A stretch of DNA of 64,000 nucleotides from Thiomicrorhabdus heinhorstiae (GTDB lineage Bacteria > Pseudomonadota > Gammaproteobacteria > Thiomicrospirales > Thiomicrospiraceae), in the NCBI RefSeq assembly GCF_013391765.2, contig NZ_JACBGI020000006.1, positions 34,868-98,867 on the forward strand. The letters are read 5' to 3'. Both the position numbers and the translations under genes were made by a program. Shown in pieces: positions 28,209-36,669 of this stretch. Within the stretch, counting starts at the first letter, position 1. The number at the start of each line of letters is the position of its first letter. The notes below the pieces were generated by a model that did no database searches, was not told the origin of the DNA, and saw nothing but the letters and a program-made list of their open reading frames with translations.

Positions 28209-30371
28209 TTATTCGTTGAAATGGCGTTCGGCGATTTTCTGTACTTCCGGATAGTTGGTTTTACCGGTTCCGAGAATCGGTACCGCTTCGACCAGAATAA
28301 CGGTTTTCGGAATCATCAGTTCCGAGAAGCCGCCATTTCTCGCCGCTTCGGTCACGGTATTACGGCTTAGAGAGCCGTCGTCTGTCACCAGCACCAGCTG
28401 CTCGCCTTTGCGTTTATCCGGCACTGCAACCACCACGTGATGGCCTTCCGGACTGGCTTCGTTGATATAGGTTTCCACTGCCGTCAAAGAGACCATCTCA
28501 CCGCCGATCTTGGCAAAGCGTTTGGCGCGGCCCTTGATCCAGACATAACCGTCTTCATCGACATCGACAATATCGCCGGTATCGTGCCAACCGTCAACCG
28601 GAGGCTGCAGAACGCCCGGTTTATCGGCCATCAGGTAGCCTTTCATGATATTCGGCCCTTTAACAAACAAGCGGCCCCCTTCGCTGATACCCGGAATCGG
28701 TTCCAGACGGTGCTCCACCGCCGGTACGAACTGACCGACCGATCCGTTTTTATAGGCGATCGGAATATTCACCGACAAGACCGGTGTGGTTTCGGTCACG
28801 CCGTAACCCTCGAAAATCGGCTGGTGATATTTATCGGCATACAACTGACGGGTTTCCGGACGCAGACGTTCGGCACCGGCCACCAGCGCGCGCAGACTGT
28901 AAAAATCGTACGGGTCGGCCTTACGCGCATAACCGGTATAAAAAGTGTCGGTTCCGAAGATCAGGCGCGAGTTGGTCTGATAAACCATTTCCGGGACAAT
29001 ACCGTAGTGCACCGGCGACGGATACATATAGACGCGGGCACCCTTCAGGATCGGCCACAGCATCCCCGCAGTCAAACCGAAGCAGTGGAAAGTCGGCAAA
29101 GCGTTGAACAGCTGCTCACCCGGCAACAGAGTCAGCATGGCGCTGATCTGCTCGATATTGCTGACGATATTGCGATGCGACAACACCACCCCTTTCGGCA
29201 CCCCCTCCGAACCGGAAGTAAACAGCACCACCGCATCCGCTTCCGGATCGACCTTATTACCCGGCAAACTGCGCACCGAACGCAAGAGTCCGCCCAGTTT
29301 GGCAAAGGCGCCGATGGTTTCGCGAACATCCTCCAGAAAGATAAAACGCACTTCATCCTGCAGGGCATCGATCAGCGGTTGCAACTCGAAAGCGTCAACA
29401 AAGCGCTTCGAAGTGATGACGGTTTTCAGCTCGGCCGTTTTGCACGCCGAGCCGATCGCATTGATACCGGCGGTAAAATTGATCATTGCAGGAACATAAC
29501 CGTAAGCCTGCAGTGCAAAGAAGGTCGCCGGCATACCCGCCACGTTCGGTAACATCAAACCGACACGCTGTTCATCCTGCAGCTGCTTCTGCAAGGCTTT
29601 CCCGAGTATCGAGGACGCCAGACGGATTTTTTTCAATGTCAGCGTCTGATCGTTAATGTCTTCGACACAGATCTCTTTTGCGTGGAACTGACGTTCGGAA
29701 TCCAGCAAAGCGCGGAAAAGCGGTTTCGGTTCCGAATTTGCATAAAAGGCTCCGTCTCGCAGCATGCGGAAGATTTCACGCTTGAAGAAAAGGTGCTTAT
29801 CATGACCTTTCATGCCCTTCGGAGATTGAATAGTTTCCGCCGGCTGAATGCTGATGGTAATTTTCGGGAAAAAGAAGCTTTTCATAAAAGCGAATTTCGT
29901 CCCGTCGAGATAGGAGAACTTACTGTAAACCGCACCGGCGATATGCACCGGAAGAATTGCTGCGCCGGTTTTGGCGGCGACCAGACCGGTCCCTTCATAT
30001 ACCTTCATTAAACCGCCGGTGGTGGTGATACGACCCTCCGGAAAAATCATGCACTGCTTGCCCTTTTTGAGCTCGTCGATCATATGCTTGGCGGCGTAAG
30101 GACTGTGAATGTCGACCGTAAAATAGTGGCTCATGCCGAGGATAAAACGCTCGGTCGATTTCTTGGTGTGGCCCTTATCGACCATAAACGTGGTTTCGCC
30201 GGGAATGAACAGTTCCAGCAAAGGCCCGTCCAACAAAGAAACATGGTTGGCGATAATCAACATCGGTTTCTGACTCTGGTCGACTGCATAATAGTTTTCC
30301 AGACCCTTCACTTCAACGCGATACAACAGCTTCAACAAGAACCTGACCACGCTTTTAATCAGCCACTTCAT
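28209..30371 (-). CDS. Aas-like bifunctional acyltransferase / acyl-ACP synthetase
   Basis: 720 aa two-domain protein. Residues ~1-210 are a PlsC-type acyltransferase (NHVSLLDGPLLE = HX4D, FPEGRITTTG). Residues ~230-720 are an AMP-binding acyl activating enzyme (LFTSGSEGVPKGVVLSH, FEGYGVTETTPVLS, HDTGDIVDVDEDGYVWIKGRAKRFAKIGGEMVS, GTGKTNYPEV). In E. coli this arrangement reacylates 2-acyl-lysophosphatidylethanolamine at the inner membrane. An LplT-like transporter lies next to it as in the E. coli lplT-aas operon. ATG at 30371 is preferred (GAGGAG five bases upstream) over a GTG two codons earlier. Confidence 0.85.
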   Translation of the reverse strand: MKWLIKSVVRFLLKLLYRVEVKGLENYYAVDQSQKPMLIIANHVSLLDGPLLELFIPGETTFMVDKGHTKKSTERFILGMSHYFTVDIHSPYAAKHMIDELKKGKQCMIFPEGRITTTGGLMKVYEGTGLVAAKTGAAILPVHIAGAVYSKFSYLDGTKFAFMKSFFFPKITISIQPAETIQSPKGMKGHDKHLFFKREIFRMLRDGAFYANSEPKPLFRALLDSERQFHAKEICVEDINDQTLTLKKIRLASSILGKALQKQLQDEQRVGLMLPNVAGMPATFFALQAYGYVPAMINFTAGINAIGSACKTAELKTVITSKRFVDAFELQPLIDALQDEVRFIFLEDVRETIGAFAKLGGLLRSVRSLPGNKVDPEADAVVLFTSGSEGVPKGVVLSHRNIVSNIEQISAMLTLLPGEQLFNALPTFHCFGLTAGMLWPILKGARVYMYPSPVHYGIVPEMVYQTNSRLIFGTDTFYTGYARKADPYDFYSLRALVAGAERLRPETRQLYADKYHQPIFEGYGVTETTPVLSVNIPIAYKNGSVGQFVPAVEHRLEPIPGISEGGRLFVKGPNIMKGYLMADKPGVLQPPVDGWHDTGDIVDVDEDGYVWIKGRAKRFAKIGGEMVSLTAVETYINEASPEGHHVVVAVPDKRKGEQLVLVTDDGSLSRNTVTEAARNGGFSELMIPKTVILVEAVPILGTGKTNYPEVQKIAERHFNE

Positions 30372-30430
30372 AGACACTCCTCAAGGATTTTTGTAACTTT
30401 TTTATTTTCGGCCTTAAAAGGCACATATTT

Positions 30431-31717
30431 TTATAACTGTCGACGACCGACCTGTTTAGCGAAGTATCTCATCAACACTACCGCCAGCAGGTTCCCAACG
30501 GCGATCAACAGCAATTGGTTTAACAAAGAAATCTGTAAACTGTAACCCAGCATCAATAACAGCGAAGAAACCACCATAAACAGAGCATTCAGGATGTTAT
30601 TGGCGGCGACCATTCTAGCACGCTCCGCCTCGGGGGTAGCGCTTTGCAACAGGGTATACAGCGGGACGATATAGGCTCCACCGAGGATACTGAACAGTAA
30701 AAGAAATACGAGAGAAAGGTTGGCCGGCCATAGAACAATCAATTGGCCAATCCCCATAGGAGCGGTTGATATTTGCCAACCGGTCAGCTGGATCGACCAG
30801 ACGGCAAGCGCCAGAAAAAGACTCATCAACAACAGAATCAGTGCGTGCCAAAACAGATGCAAACCGTTTTTCATCAGTTTGGAAATCAACGCGGAGCCGA
30901 TCGCAATACCGACCGAAAACAGGGTTAAGTAGGCGACCACGACCTGATCGTCGGCGTGCAGGTCATATTTGACCAGATTAGGAATCTGGCTGAGCAGAAC
31001 CGCTCCCAGAAACCAGAACCAGGAAATTGCCCACAAACTCCGCCATGGCAGATGAAATTGCGCCATTTCGCGCATCATGCGCCAGGCACTCAGCAGCGGG
31101 TTCCAGTCGATACTGATTTGCAGATGGGAGTGCAAACGCTTGTTGATCAGGAAACTGGCGGCAAAGCCGAGAATCGCGGTAACGATAACGGCAAGACTCA
31201 TCACCTCTTCACCACCGTCCAGCATAACGCCGATGCCGCCGAGAATCGTTCCGATCAGAATGGCAATAAAGGTTGAACCGCTCACCCAGGCATTGGCGCG
31301 CAATAACTTCTCCTCGGGCACGATTTCCGGCAGGATCGAATACTTGATCGGCCCGAAAAAAGTCGATTGAGCACCCATTAAAAACAGCGCGGCAAACAGC
31401 ACCTCGAGTTGTCCGGCAAGCAGGCCATAAGCGCCAAGCCCCATAATGACGATTTCCGCAAATTTGACCCAGCGGATCATACGCGTCTTGCAGAAGTGGT
31501 CCGCCAACTGTCCGGCGAAAGAAGAGAAAAGGAAGAAAGGAAGAATAAACAGACCGGCGGCAAGGGTGATTAGAAAACCGGTCTCTTCGGCCGAATCACT
31601 TAGCCTGAAAGTAATCAGCAACACCAGAGCGTTTTTAAACAGGTTATCGTTAAAGGCGCCTAAAAACTGCACAATGAAAAAGGCGCGGAAATCGGCAAGA
31701 TTTAACAAACTACGCAT
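30431..31717 (-). CDS. MFS transporter, LplT-like lysophospholipid flippase
   Basis: 428 aa with about twelve hydrophobic segments. The start (FRAFFIVQFLGAFNDNLFKNALVLLITF) and the loop TFFGPIKYSILPEIVPEEKLLRANAWVSGSTFIAIL are characteristic of the LplT branch of the major facilitator family, which moves lysophospholipids across the inner membrane for repair by Aas. The aas-like gene lies 59 bases downstream and the TetR gene immediately upstream, so the three are probably one transcript. Substrate inferred from context. Confidence 0.78.
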   Translation of the reverse strand: MRSLLNLADFRAFFIVQFLGAFNDNLFKNALVLLITFRLSDSAEETGFLITLAAGLFILPFFLFSSFAGQLADHFCKTRMIRWVKFAEIVIMGLGAYGLLAGQLEVLFAALFLMGAQSTFFGPIKYSILPEIVPEEKLLRANAWVSGSTFIAILIGTILGGIGVMLDGGEEVMSLAVIVTAILGFAASFLINKRLHSHLQISIDWNPLLSAWRMMREMAQFHLPWRSLWAISWFWFLGAVLLSQIPNLVKYDLHADDQVVVAYLTLFSVGIAIGSALISKLMKNGLHLFWHALILLLMSLFLALAVWSIQLTGWQISTAPMGIGQLIVLWPANLSLVFLLLFSILGGAYIVPLYTLLQSATPEAERARMVAANNILNALFMVVSSLLLMLGYSLQISLLNQLLLIAVGNLLAVVLMRYFAKQVGRRQL

Positions 31718-32398
31718 CTAGCCGCTCTTCGATTCGCCCGCTGATCGCATGCAACCGTGTAAAAACAGCTCCACACCATGCGATAGGGTTCTTTCCATCT
31801 CTTCCGCCCCGATCGTTTCACCGAACAAAGCGCGATAGAAAAACGGCCCCTTAATCATTTCCAGAAACTGTCCCGCGGCAAGAGAAGGATCGCCCACCTG
31901 AATTTTGCCGCTGTCCTGAACTTTTTGCAGGTAAGCGGCAAGCACTGCGATCGCCGCCTGCGGGCCGTGCTGATAGAAAATTTTCTGGATTTCGCTCTGC
32001 TCGTGATTATTTTCCGTCGCCACCAAACGGTACATGGCAATCCCGTCTGCGGAGAGCGACACCGCCTGCAAAACGCGCCCGAAATGCGTCAGGTTGGTTC
32101 GCAGGTCATCGCTCCAAAATTCGGTATTCTCAAACGGTTTGAACAGTTCATTCGCTTTGGATTTAAACACCGCCTCGAACAATCCGAGCTTGTTGCCGAA
32201 ATGCCGATAGAGGGTATTGAGAGAGCCACCGGCTTCTTTGACGATTTCGTTGACGCTGGTGCCGGCATAGCCTTGAGCCAGGAAGTGCTTTTGCGCGACT
32301 TCGAGCAGTTTAAGTTGCCGTGCCAGACCACGCTTATTGGTTGCACCCTGACAGCAGCCGTCTAAATGGGATAGGGAATCCGCGGTAATTTGACTCAT
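31718..32398 (-). CDS. TetR/AcrR-family transcriptional regulator
   Basis: 226 aa. The N-terminal helix-turn-helix domain is visible at ~residues 27-75 (LLEVAQKHFLAQGYAGTSVNEIVKEAGGSLNTLYRHFGNKLGLFEAVF). The helical C-terminal ligand domain (ending QFLEMIKGPFFYRALFG) looks like the AefR-type TetR_C family. The stop codon directly abuts the start of the LplT-like gene, so it probably controls its own phospholipid-repair operon; the signal is unknown. Confidence 0.85.
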   Translation of the reverse strand: MSQITADSLSHLDGCCQGATNKRGLARQLKLLEVAQKHFLAQGYAGTSVNEIVKEAGGSLNTLYRHFGNKLGLFEAVFKSKANELFKPFENTEFWSDDLRTNLTHFGRVLQAVSLSADGIAMYRLVATENNHEQSEIQKIFYQHGPQAAIAVLAAYLQKVQDSGKIQVGDPSLAAGQFLEMIKGPFFYRALFGETIGAEEMERTLSHGVELFLHGCMRSAGESKSG

Positions 32399-32539
32399 AA
32401 GCTGTAGATTTTGTTATTTTTTTCTAGGCAGATTATACCGCGATGGAAGCCTCGCAAGCGAATATATCATGCAAACTGGCGCCAATTGGTACGAATCGAA
32501 TCGAAAATCGGCAACCCGCCTCTTCGAACACAAAAATGG

Positions 32540-33445
32540 TTACAGCGGTTTTTTAAAGAATTCCGCGACCAGATCGGTGAAGGCGCGCACTTTGGCGGAC
32601 AGGAAATGCCGGTGCGGGAAGACCACATAGACCCCGAATTTAGGCGGCTCGTAATCTTGTAAAACCGCTACCAACTCTCCGGATTCAATCAGCGACTGGC
32701 AGATAAACTCCGGTAATCGCCCAATACCCACGCCCCCTTTCACCAGCTCGAGCATCATCAGCAAATTATTGGTCTCCGCCTGATGCGGAAGATCGAGATT
32801 GATCGGTTTGCCGTCACTATCCTGATATTCCCAGGTAATCGGCACCTGATTGTAGACATACTTGACCGCCCGATGCCCGCGCAAATCTTCAGGTTGCTGC
32901 GGAATGCCGTGGTTCTGCAGATACTCGGGACTGGCAACCGTCATCATTTGCACAGAGATAATCTTGCGACTGATCAGATTCGAATCTTTCGATTCTCCCA
33001 TCCGTACCGCAACGTCGAAACCCTCACCGACCATATCGACCAGACGGCTGCTGAAATCGACATTAAGACGAATTTCCGGATAACGCCGCATGTACTCGGT
33101 TATTACCGGCAAAAGATGCGATTGTCCGAAACTGAGGGGCAAACTGACTTTTAAACGCCCTGTCGGCTTATCTTGCAACGAATTGATGCTTTGTTCGGCT
33201 TCTCTGGCTTCAAGTACCAGGTTTCGAGTTTTCTCGAAATACATCTTACCGATTTCGGTCAGGCTCAGGCTACGCGTGGTTCGATTGAGCAACCTCGCCC
33301 CCAACCGTTCTTCAAGCCGGGTGACTTCCTTACTGATATAGGAAACCGAATGGCCAAGTTCGGTTGCCGCCGAAGTAAAACTTCCGGATTCAACGACCTG
33401 AACGAAAGTGCTGATGCCTTCGAGGCTGTCATGATGATTTTTCAT
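32540..33445 (-). CDS. LysR-family transcriptional regulator
   Basis: 301 aa, normal length. The winged-helix domain is at residues ~8-66 (LEGISTFVQVVESGSFTSAATELGHSVSYISKEVTRLEERLGARLLNRTTRSLSLTE). The periplasmic-binding-protein-like effector domain follows (LKVSLPLSFGQSHLLPVITEYMRRYPEIRLNV). Divergent from the cytochrome b561-YceI genes across a 113 base gap, so it is the likely regulator of that operon. Confidence 0.9.
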   Translation of the reverse strand: MKNHHDSLEGISTFVQVVESGSFTSAATELGHSVSYISKEVTRLEERLGARLLNRTTRSLSLTEIGKMYFEKTRNLVLEAREAEQSINSLQDKPTGRLKVSLPLSFGQSHLLPVITEYMRRYPEIRLNVDFSSRLVDMVGEGFDVAVRMGESKDSNLISRKIISVQMMTVASPEYLQNHGIPQQPEDLRGHRAVKYVYNQVPITWEYQDSDGKPINLDLPHQAETNNLLMMLELVKGGVGIGRLPEFICQSLIESGELVAVLQDYEPPKFGVYVVFPHRHFLSAKVRAFTDLVAEFFKKPL

Positions 33446-33526
33446 AGATCGCCCTTAATTCCATTCCATTTGGAAAAAGTCTTTTCTTTATTTAGCAATT
33501 CTAATTCAAATAACAAAAAAGTAGTC

Positions 33527-33544
33527 TATTTAATAACCTAAATA
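33527..33544. promoter_or_regulatory. Inverted repeat in the LysR / cytochrome b561 gap
   Basis: TATTTA-N6-TAAATA, a perfect dyad 14 bases before the cytochrome b561 start. It could be a regulator site, but AT-rich six-base dyads occur by chance. Confidence 0.3.
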
Positions 33545-33558
33545 AAATCGAGAAAGAG

Positions 33559-34107
33559 ATGCATTTAGCCAATCGAGACACCAATTATGGATGGATTGCC
33601 ATAAGTTTGCACTGGCTGACGGCTTTGGTCGTGATCGCACTTTTCGTGCTTGGACTGTGGATGGTTGATCTCGATTTTTACAACCCCTGGTATCACGACG
33701 CTCCGTACCTCCATAAAAGCGTCGGGGTTCTGTTAATGGCTGTAATGCTTTTTAGATGGATCTGGCGACTGATCTCGGTTGAACCTCAAGCCCTGCCGAC
33801 GCACGGCAGCTTTACCCGCTTGGCGGCTAAAAGCGCCCAGCGTCTACTGTACCTGCTGGTTTTTGCCATCGGGATCAGCGGCTACTTGATTTCAACCGCC
33901 GAAGGTCAACCTTTGCAAGTATTTAACTGGTTTGCATTGCCCGCCTATCCGCTGGAAATCGAAAACCAGGCGGATATCGCCGGCAGCATCCACTTGTGGC
34001 TGGCCGTCAGTTTGATTTCTCTGGCGTCGATCCACGCTTTGGCGGCTCTAAAGCATCACTTTATCGACCGGGACGCAACTTTAAAACGCATGCTCTCGGC
34101 GAATTAA
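33559..34107 (+). CDS. Cytochrome b561-type diheme membrane protein, copy 1
   Basis: 182 aa with four hydrophobic helices. It has histidines typical of heme ligation: ISLHWLTAL (helix 1), YLHKSVGVLL (helix 2), GSIHLWLAVSLISLASIHALAALKHHF (helix 4), the bacterial CybB/YodB pattern. Predicted inner-membrane electron carrier between quinol and a periplasmic partner. The periplasmic YceI gene follows by 18 bases, a common pairing. RBS AGAAAGAG. Confidence 0.88.
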   Translation: MHLANRDTNYGWIAISLHWLTALVVIALFVLGLWMVDLDFYNPWYHDAPYLHKSVGVLLMAVMLFRWIWRLISVEPQALPTHGSFTRLAAKSAQRLLYLLVFAIGISGYLISTAEGQPLQVFNWFALPAYPLEIENQADIAGSIHLWLAVSLISLASIHALAALKHHFIDRDATLKRMLSAN

Positions 34108-34125
34108 ACCGAAAAGGAGTAACTA

Positions 34126-34707
34126 ATGATTACTTGGATTAAACAAACTACCATCGTGGCCGGACTGGCGATGATCAGCAGCTACAGCTATGCAGCACCG
34201 GTTAACTATGAGATCGACGCAGGCGGTATGCACGCATCGGTCAACTTCAAGATTAAGCACCTGGGTTACAGCTGGCTGGCCGGACGCTTTGATAAATTCG
34301 GCGGAAATTTTGTGTATGACAACGAAGATCCGTCAAAAAGCAAGATCAACGTCAACCTGGACACTGCCAGCGTCAACAGTAACCATGCCGAACGAGACAA
34401 ACACCTTCGCAGCAAGGATTTTCTCGATGTTAACAAATACCCGACGGCCGAATTTGTCAGTACTTCGATCACCGAAAACGGTAATGATCTTGTCGTCAAA
34501 GGCGACCTGACACTGCACGGCGTCACTAAACCGATCGAAATCAAAGCGGAAAAGATCGGCGAGGGTAAAGATCCATGGGGCGGATATCGAGCCGGTTTCA
34601 GTGGCGACACCTCAATCAAACTGGCCGATTACGGCATTACCTACAACTTGGGACCTGCTTCAACCGAAGTCTTCCTGCAACTCAATATCGAAGGTATCCG
34701 TAAATAA
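34126..34707 (+). CDS. YceI-family periplasmic isoprenoid-binding protein
   Basis: 193 aa with a cleavable signal peptide (ends SYSYAAP). The lipocalin-like YceI fold is shown by YEIDAGGMHASVNFKIKHLGYSWLAGRFDKFGGNFVYD, AERDKHLRSKDFLDVNKYPTAEFVSTSI and GDLTLHGVTKPIEI. The family binds long polyprenyl chains such as ubiquinone-8, and its genes sit beside cytochrome b561 genes. RBS AAAAGGAG seven bases upstream. Confidence 0.93.
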   Translation: MITWIKQTTIVAGLAMISSYSYAAPVNYEIDAGGMHASVNFKIKHLGYSWLAGRFDKFGGNFVYDNEDPSKSKINVNLDTASVNSNHAERDKHLRSKDFLDVNKYPTAEFVSTSITENGNDLVVKGDLTLHGVTKPIEIKAEKIGEGKDPWGGYRAGFSGDTSIKLADYGITYNLGPASTEVFLQLNIEGIRK

Positions 34708-34747
34708 GTAATCAAGTTATTGTCTGCTCCCCCTGAGCACCCAGCTT

Positions 34748-34776
34748 GCCCGAATTCGTTCGGGCTTTTTTATTTT
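34748..34776 (+). terminator. Intrinsic terminator after yceI
   Basis: Stem GCCCGAA / TTCGGGC with a four-base centre, followed by TTTTTTATTTTT. It separates the first b561-yceI pair from the next unit. Confidence 0.85.
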
Positions 34777-34870
34777 TAAGGATGCGTTTGCACATTTTTT
34801 GCAAAATCCTGCGCATCTTACAGCGTAAAACAAAAGTACTCTCTGAAAATTAGAACAGGAACCACCACAA

Positions 34871-35425
34871 ATGGACTCAACCAGTAAATTATCTACCGCG
34901 ACCATTGCCCTGCACTGGATTGTCGCCTTAGGCATGATCTCCCTGATTGCCAGCGGCATCTATATGCACGAAACGGAAGCATTCTCGATCTATCCTTTAC
35001 ATAAATCTTTCGGAGTCCTGATCACCCTCTTTGTACTCTGGCGCATCTATCTGCGCATTAAGAACGGCTGGCCAACCCCGGTTCGTCAATATAAGCCGCT
35101 GGAAATCCGTCTATCGAAAATCGTCCATTGGCTGCTGATTATCGGCACGATCCTGATGCCGGTTTCCGGGATGATGATGTCCGGCTTAGGCGGTCACGGC
35201 ATTCCGTTCTTCGGACTGGAGTTGCTCGCACGCAACCCATCTCCGGAAAACCCCAAGGAAGTCATTGCCTACAGCGAGTCTCTGGCTTTCGCCGGAAAGG
35301 TCATGCACGGGTTGGGAGGTAATATTCTTATCGCCGCGATTACATTGCATCTTCTGGGCGCGCTTAAACACCACTTTATCGATAAGGACGCGACTCTACT
35401 GCGGATGCTTGGCAAATCAAAATAA
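34871..35425 (+). CDS. Cytochrome b561-type diheme membrane protein, copy 2
   Basis: 184 aa, four hydrophobic helices with the same histidine pattern as copy 1: IALHWIVAL, YPLHKSFGVLI, KVMHGLGGNILIAAITLHLLGALKHHFIDKD. Paralogous to the gene at 33559 (both end in ALKHHFIDxDATLxRML). The next gene encodes an exported metallo-beta-lactamase-fold protein, suggesting the pair exchanges electrons or shares a periplasmic quinone-linked substrate. Confidence 0.88.
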   Translation: MDSTSKLSTATIALHWIVALGMISLIASGIYMHETEAFSIYPLHKSFGVLITLFVLWRIYLRIKNGWPTPVRQYKPLEIRLSKIVHWLLIIGTILMPVSGMMMSGLGGHGIPFFGLELLARNPSPENPKEVIAYSESLAFAGKVMHGLGGNILIAAITLHLLGALKHHFIDKDATLLRMLGKSK

Positions 35426-35461
35426 CCACACTCAATCCATTAACGCGAAAGGTGCCTCACA

Positions 35462-36520
35462 ATGAAAAACAACAAGATAAAAATCCTGATCTCCACACTG
35501 GCATTATTTACCGGACAACAGAGCTTGGCAGCGGCAAGCGACGATCCATATACCGCCGGTTTGAAAACCTATTTTGAAGAGGTTTCCCAACTGGAAAAAC
35601 AGCAGGGGTATATCGGAAAAACCTTGCCGATCCCTAAACTGCAACAGATTGCTCCGGATGTTTATATGTCGGTCGGCAGCCAGATCTGGGGGAATCGATC
35701 CAATTTCGGTTTTAACAACAATATGACGGCGGTTATTTTTCCGGACGGCGTGTTTGTCTATAACGCCGGGCCGAACGAACCGGTCGCCTATTCGTTTCAT
35801 CAGCAGTTAAAACGGATCACCGACAAACCGGTGAAATGGGTCGCCATCGAAAACTATCAGGGACATGCCAATATGGGTGCAAGTTACTGGCACGATATCG
35901 GTGTGAAGCACATCTATTCGCAGGAAGAGGCAGCGGCCGACTTCAATAAGCGTTTTGACCGGCATAAAGCGCGTTATATGGCCGCCTCAGGTGCGGAAAT
36001 CAATCGCCATTCGCAAAATGTCGCCAAACACTACACAACCTTCAAAGATTCGATGGAGATCGATGTCGGCGGTGGCGAAAAAGTGATCCTGGTGAATTTC
36101 GGCGGCGGTCATACCGAAACCATGGCCGGCGCGATTATCCCCTCCAAAAAACTGATTTTTACCGGCGATCTCGGCTTTAATCAGCGCGTACCGGGGCTGT
36201 TCGCAGGCGGAAACTACCTGGAATGGATCGCTTCTTTTAACAAGATGACCGATATGGCCCGCTCGCTTTTCAAGGATCAGCTGGACACGGCAGTCGTCGT
36301 TCCGGGCCACGGCACGGCCGCCGATCTGGCGACTATCCACAAGCAAACTATCGGTTACTTTGAAGATGTGGCTGCAAAAATCAAGAAGGTCATCGATCAG
36401 GGCGGAGATTTGCAGCAAGCTAAAAAGGTCGATCAATCCGCCTATCGAGATCGCCCGGTGTTTGACCAGCTGGCAGAATCCAACGCCGAACATATCTATA
36501 AACAGATGATCAAGCAGTAA
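35462..36520 (+). CDS. Exported metallo-beta-lactamase-fold protein with altered metal motif
   Basis: 352 aa with an N-terminal signal peptide (LISTLALFTGQQSLAAAS). The fold is recognisable from later motifs: GGGHTET (His217), FTGDLGF (Asp236) and VPGHG (His283). The first and most conserved motif, HxHxDH, reads N-Y-Q-G-H-A-N (131-137), so the histidine and aspartate ligands expected at those positions are gone. It may bind one metal differently or have changed function. Context with two cytochromes b561 and YceI suggests a role in periplasmic quinone- or sulfur-linked redox chemistry; this is inference. Confidence 0.75.
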   Translation: MKNNKIKILISTLALFTGQQSLAAASDDPYTAGLKTYFEEVSQLEKQQGYIGKTLPIPKLQQIAPDVYMSVGSQIWGNRSNFGFNNNMTAVIFPDGVFVYNAGPNEPVAYSFHQQLKRITDKPVKWVAIENYQGHANMGASYWHDIGVKHIYSQEEAAADFNKRFDRHKARYMAASGAEINRHSQNVAKHYTTFKDSMEIDVGGGEKVILVNFGGGHTETMAGAIIPSKKLIFTGDLGFNQRVPGLFAGGNYLEWIASFNKMTDMARSLFKDQLDTAVVVPGHGTAADLATIHKQTIGYFEDVAAKIKKVIDQGGDLQQAKKVDQSAYRDRPVFDQLAESNAEHIYKQMIKQ

Positions 36521-36598
36521 GGATTCCATTCCTGTTTCGCTATATTTAGAACCGGTGGTAAGGTAATTAAAAATAAATTCCGTTAAATGTAATAAAAA

Positions 36599-36614
36599 TG
36601 TAGCGAACACTACA
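36599..36614. promoter_or_regulatory. Inverted repeat upstream of the RND operon
   Basis: TGTAG-N6-CTACA in an AT-rich 149-base gap, 56 bases before the membrane fusion protein start. The dyad spacing suits a dimeric repressor or LysR-type site; no regulator gene is adjacent on that side. Confidence 0.35.
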
Positions 36615-36669
36615 CTTTTAATATTAAAATAGAAAATTCATTGTGATTTCAATCAGTTCAGGGACGGCC

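Noticed and set aside
12053..28439. Other CACGTG hexamers at 12053, 15559 and 28434
   Set aside because: Their flanks (for example GGCGG/AAGAA) do not match parS arms, so they were not counted as ParB sites.
28437..29552. 371-codon plus-strand frame opposite the aas-like gene
   Set aside because: Antisense shadow of a well-supported gene; no recognisable motif and no ribosome-binding site.
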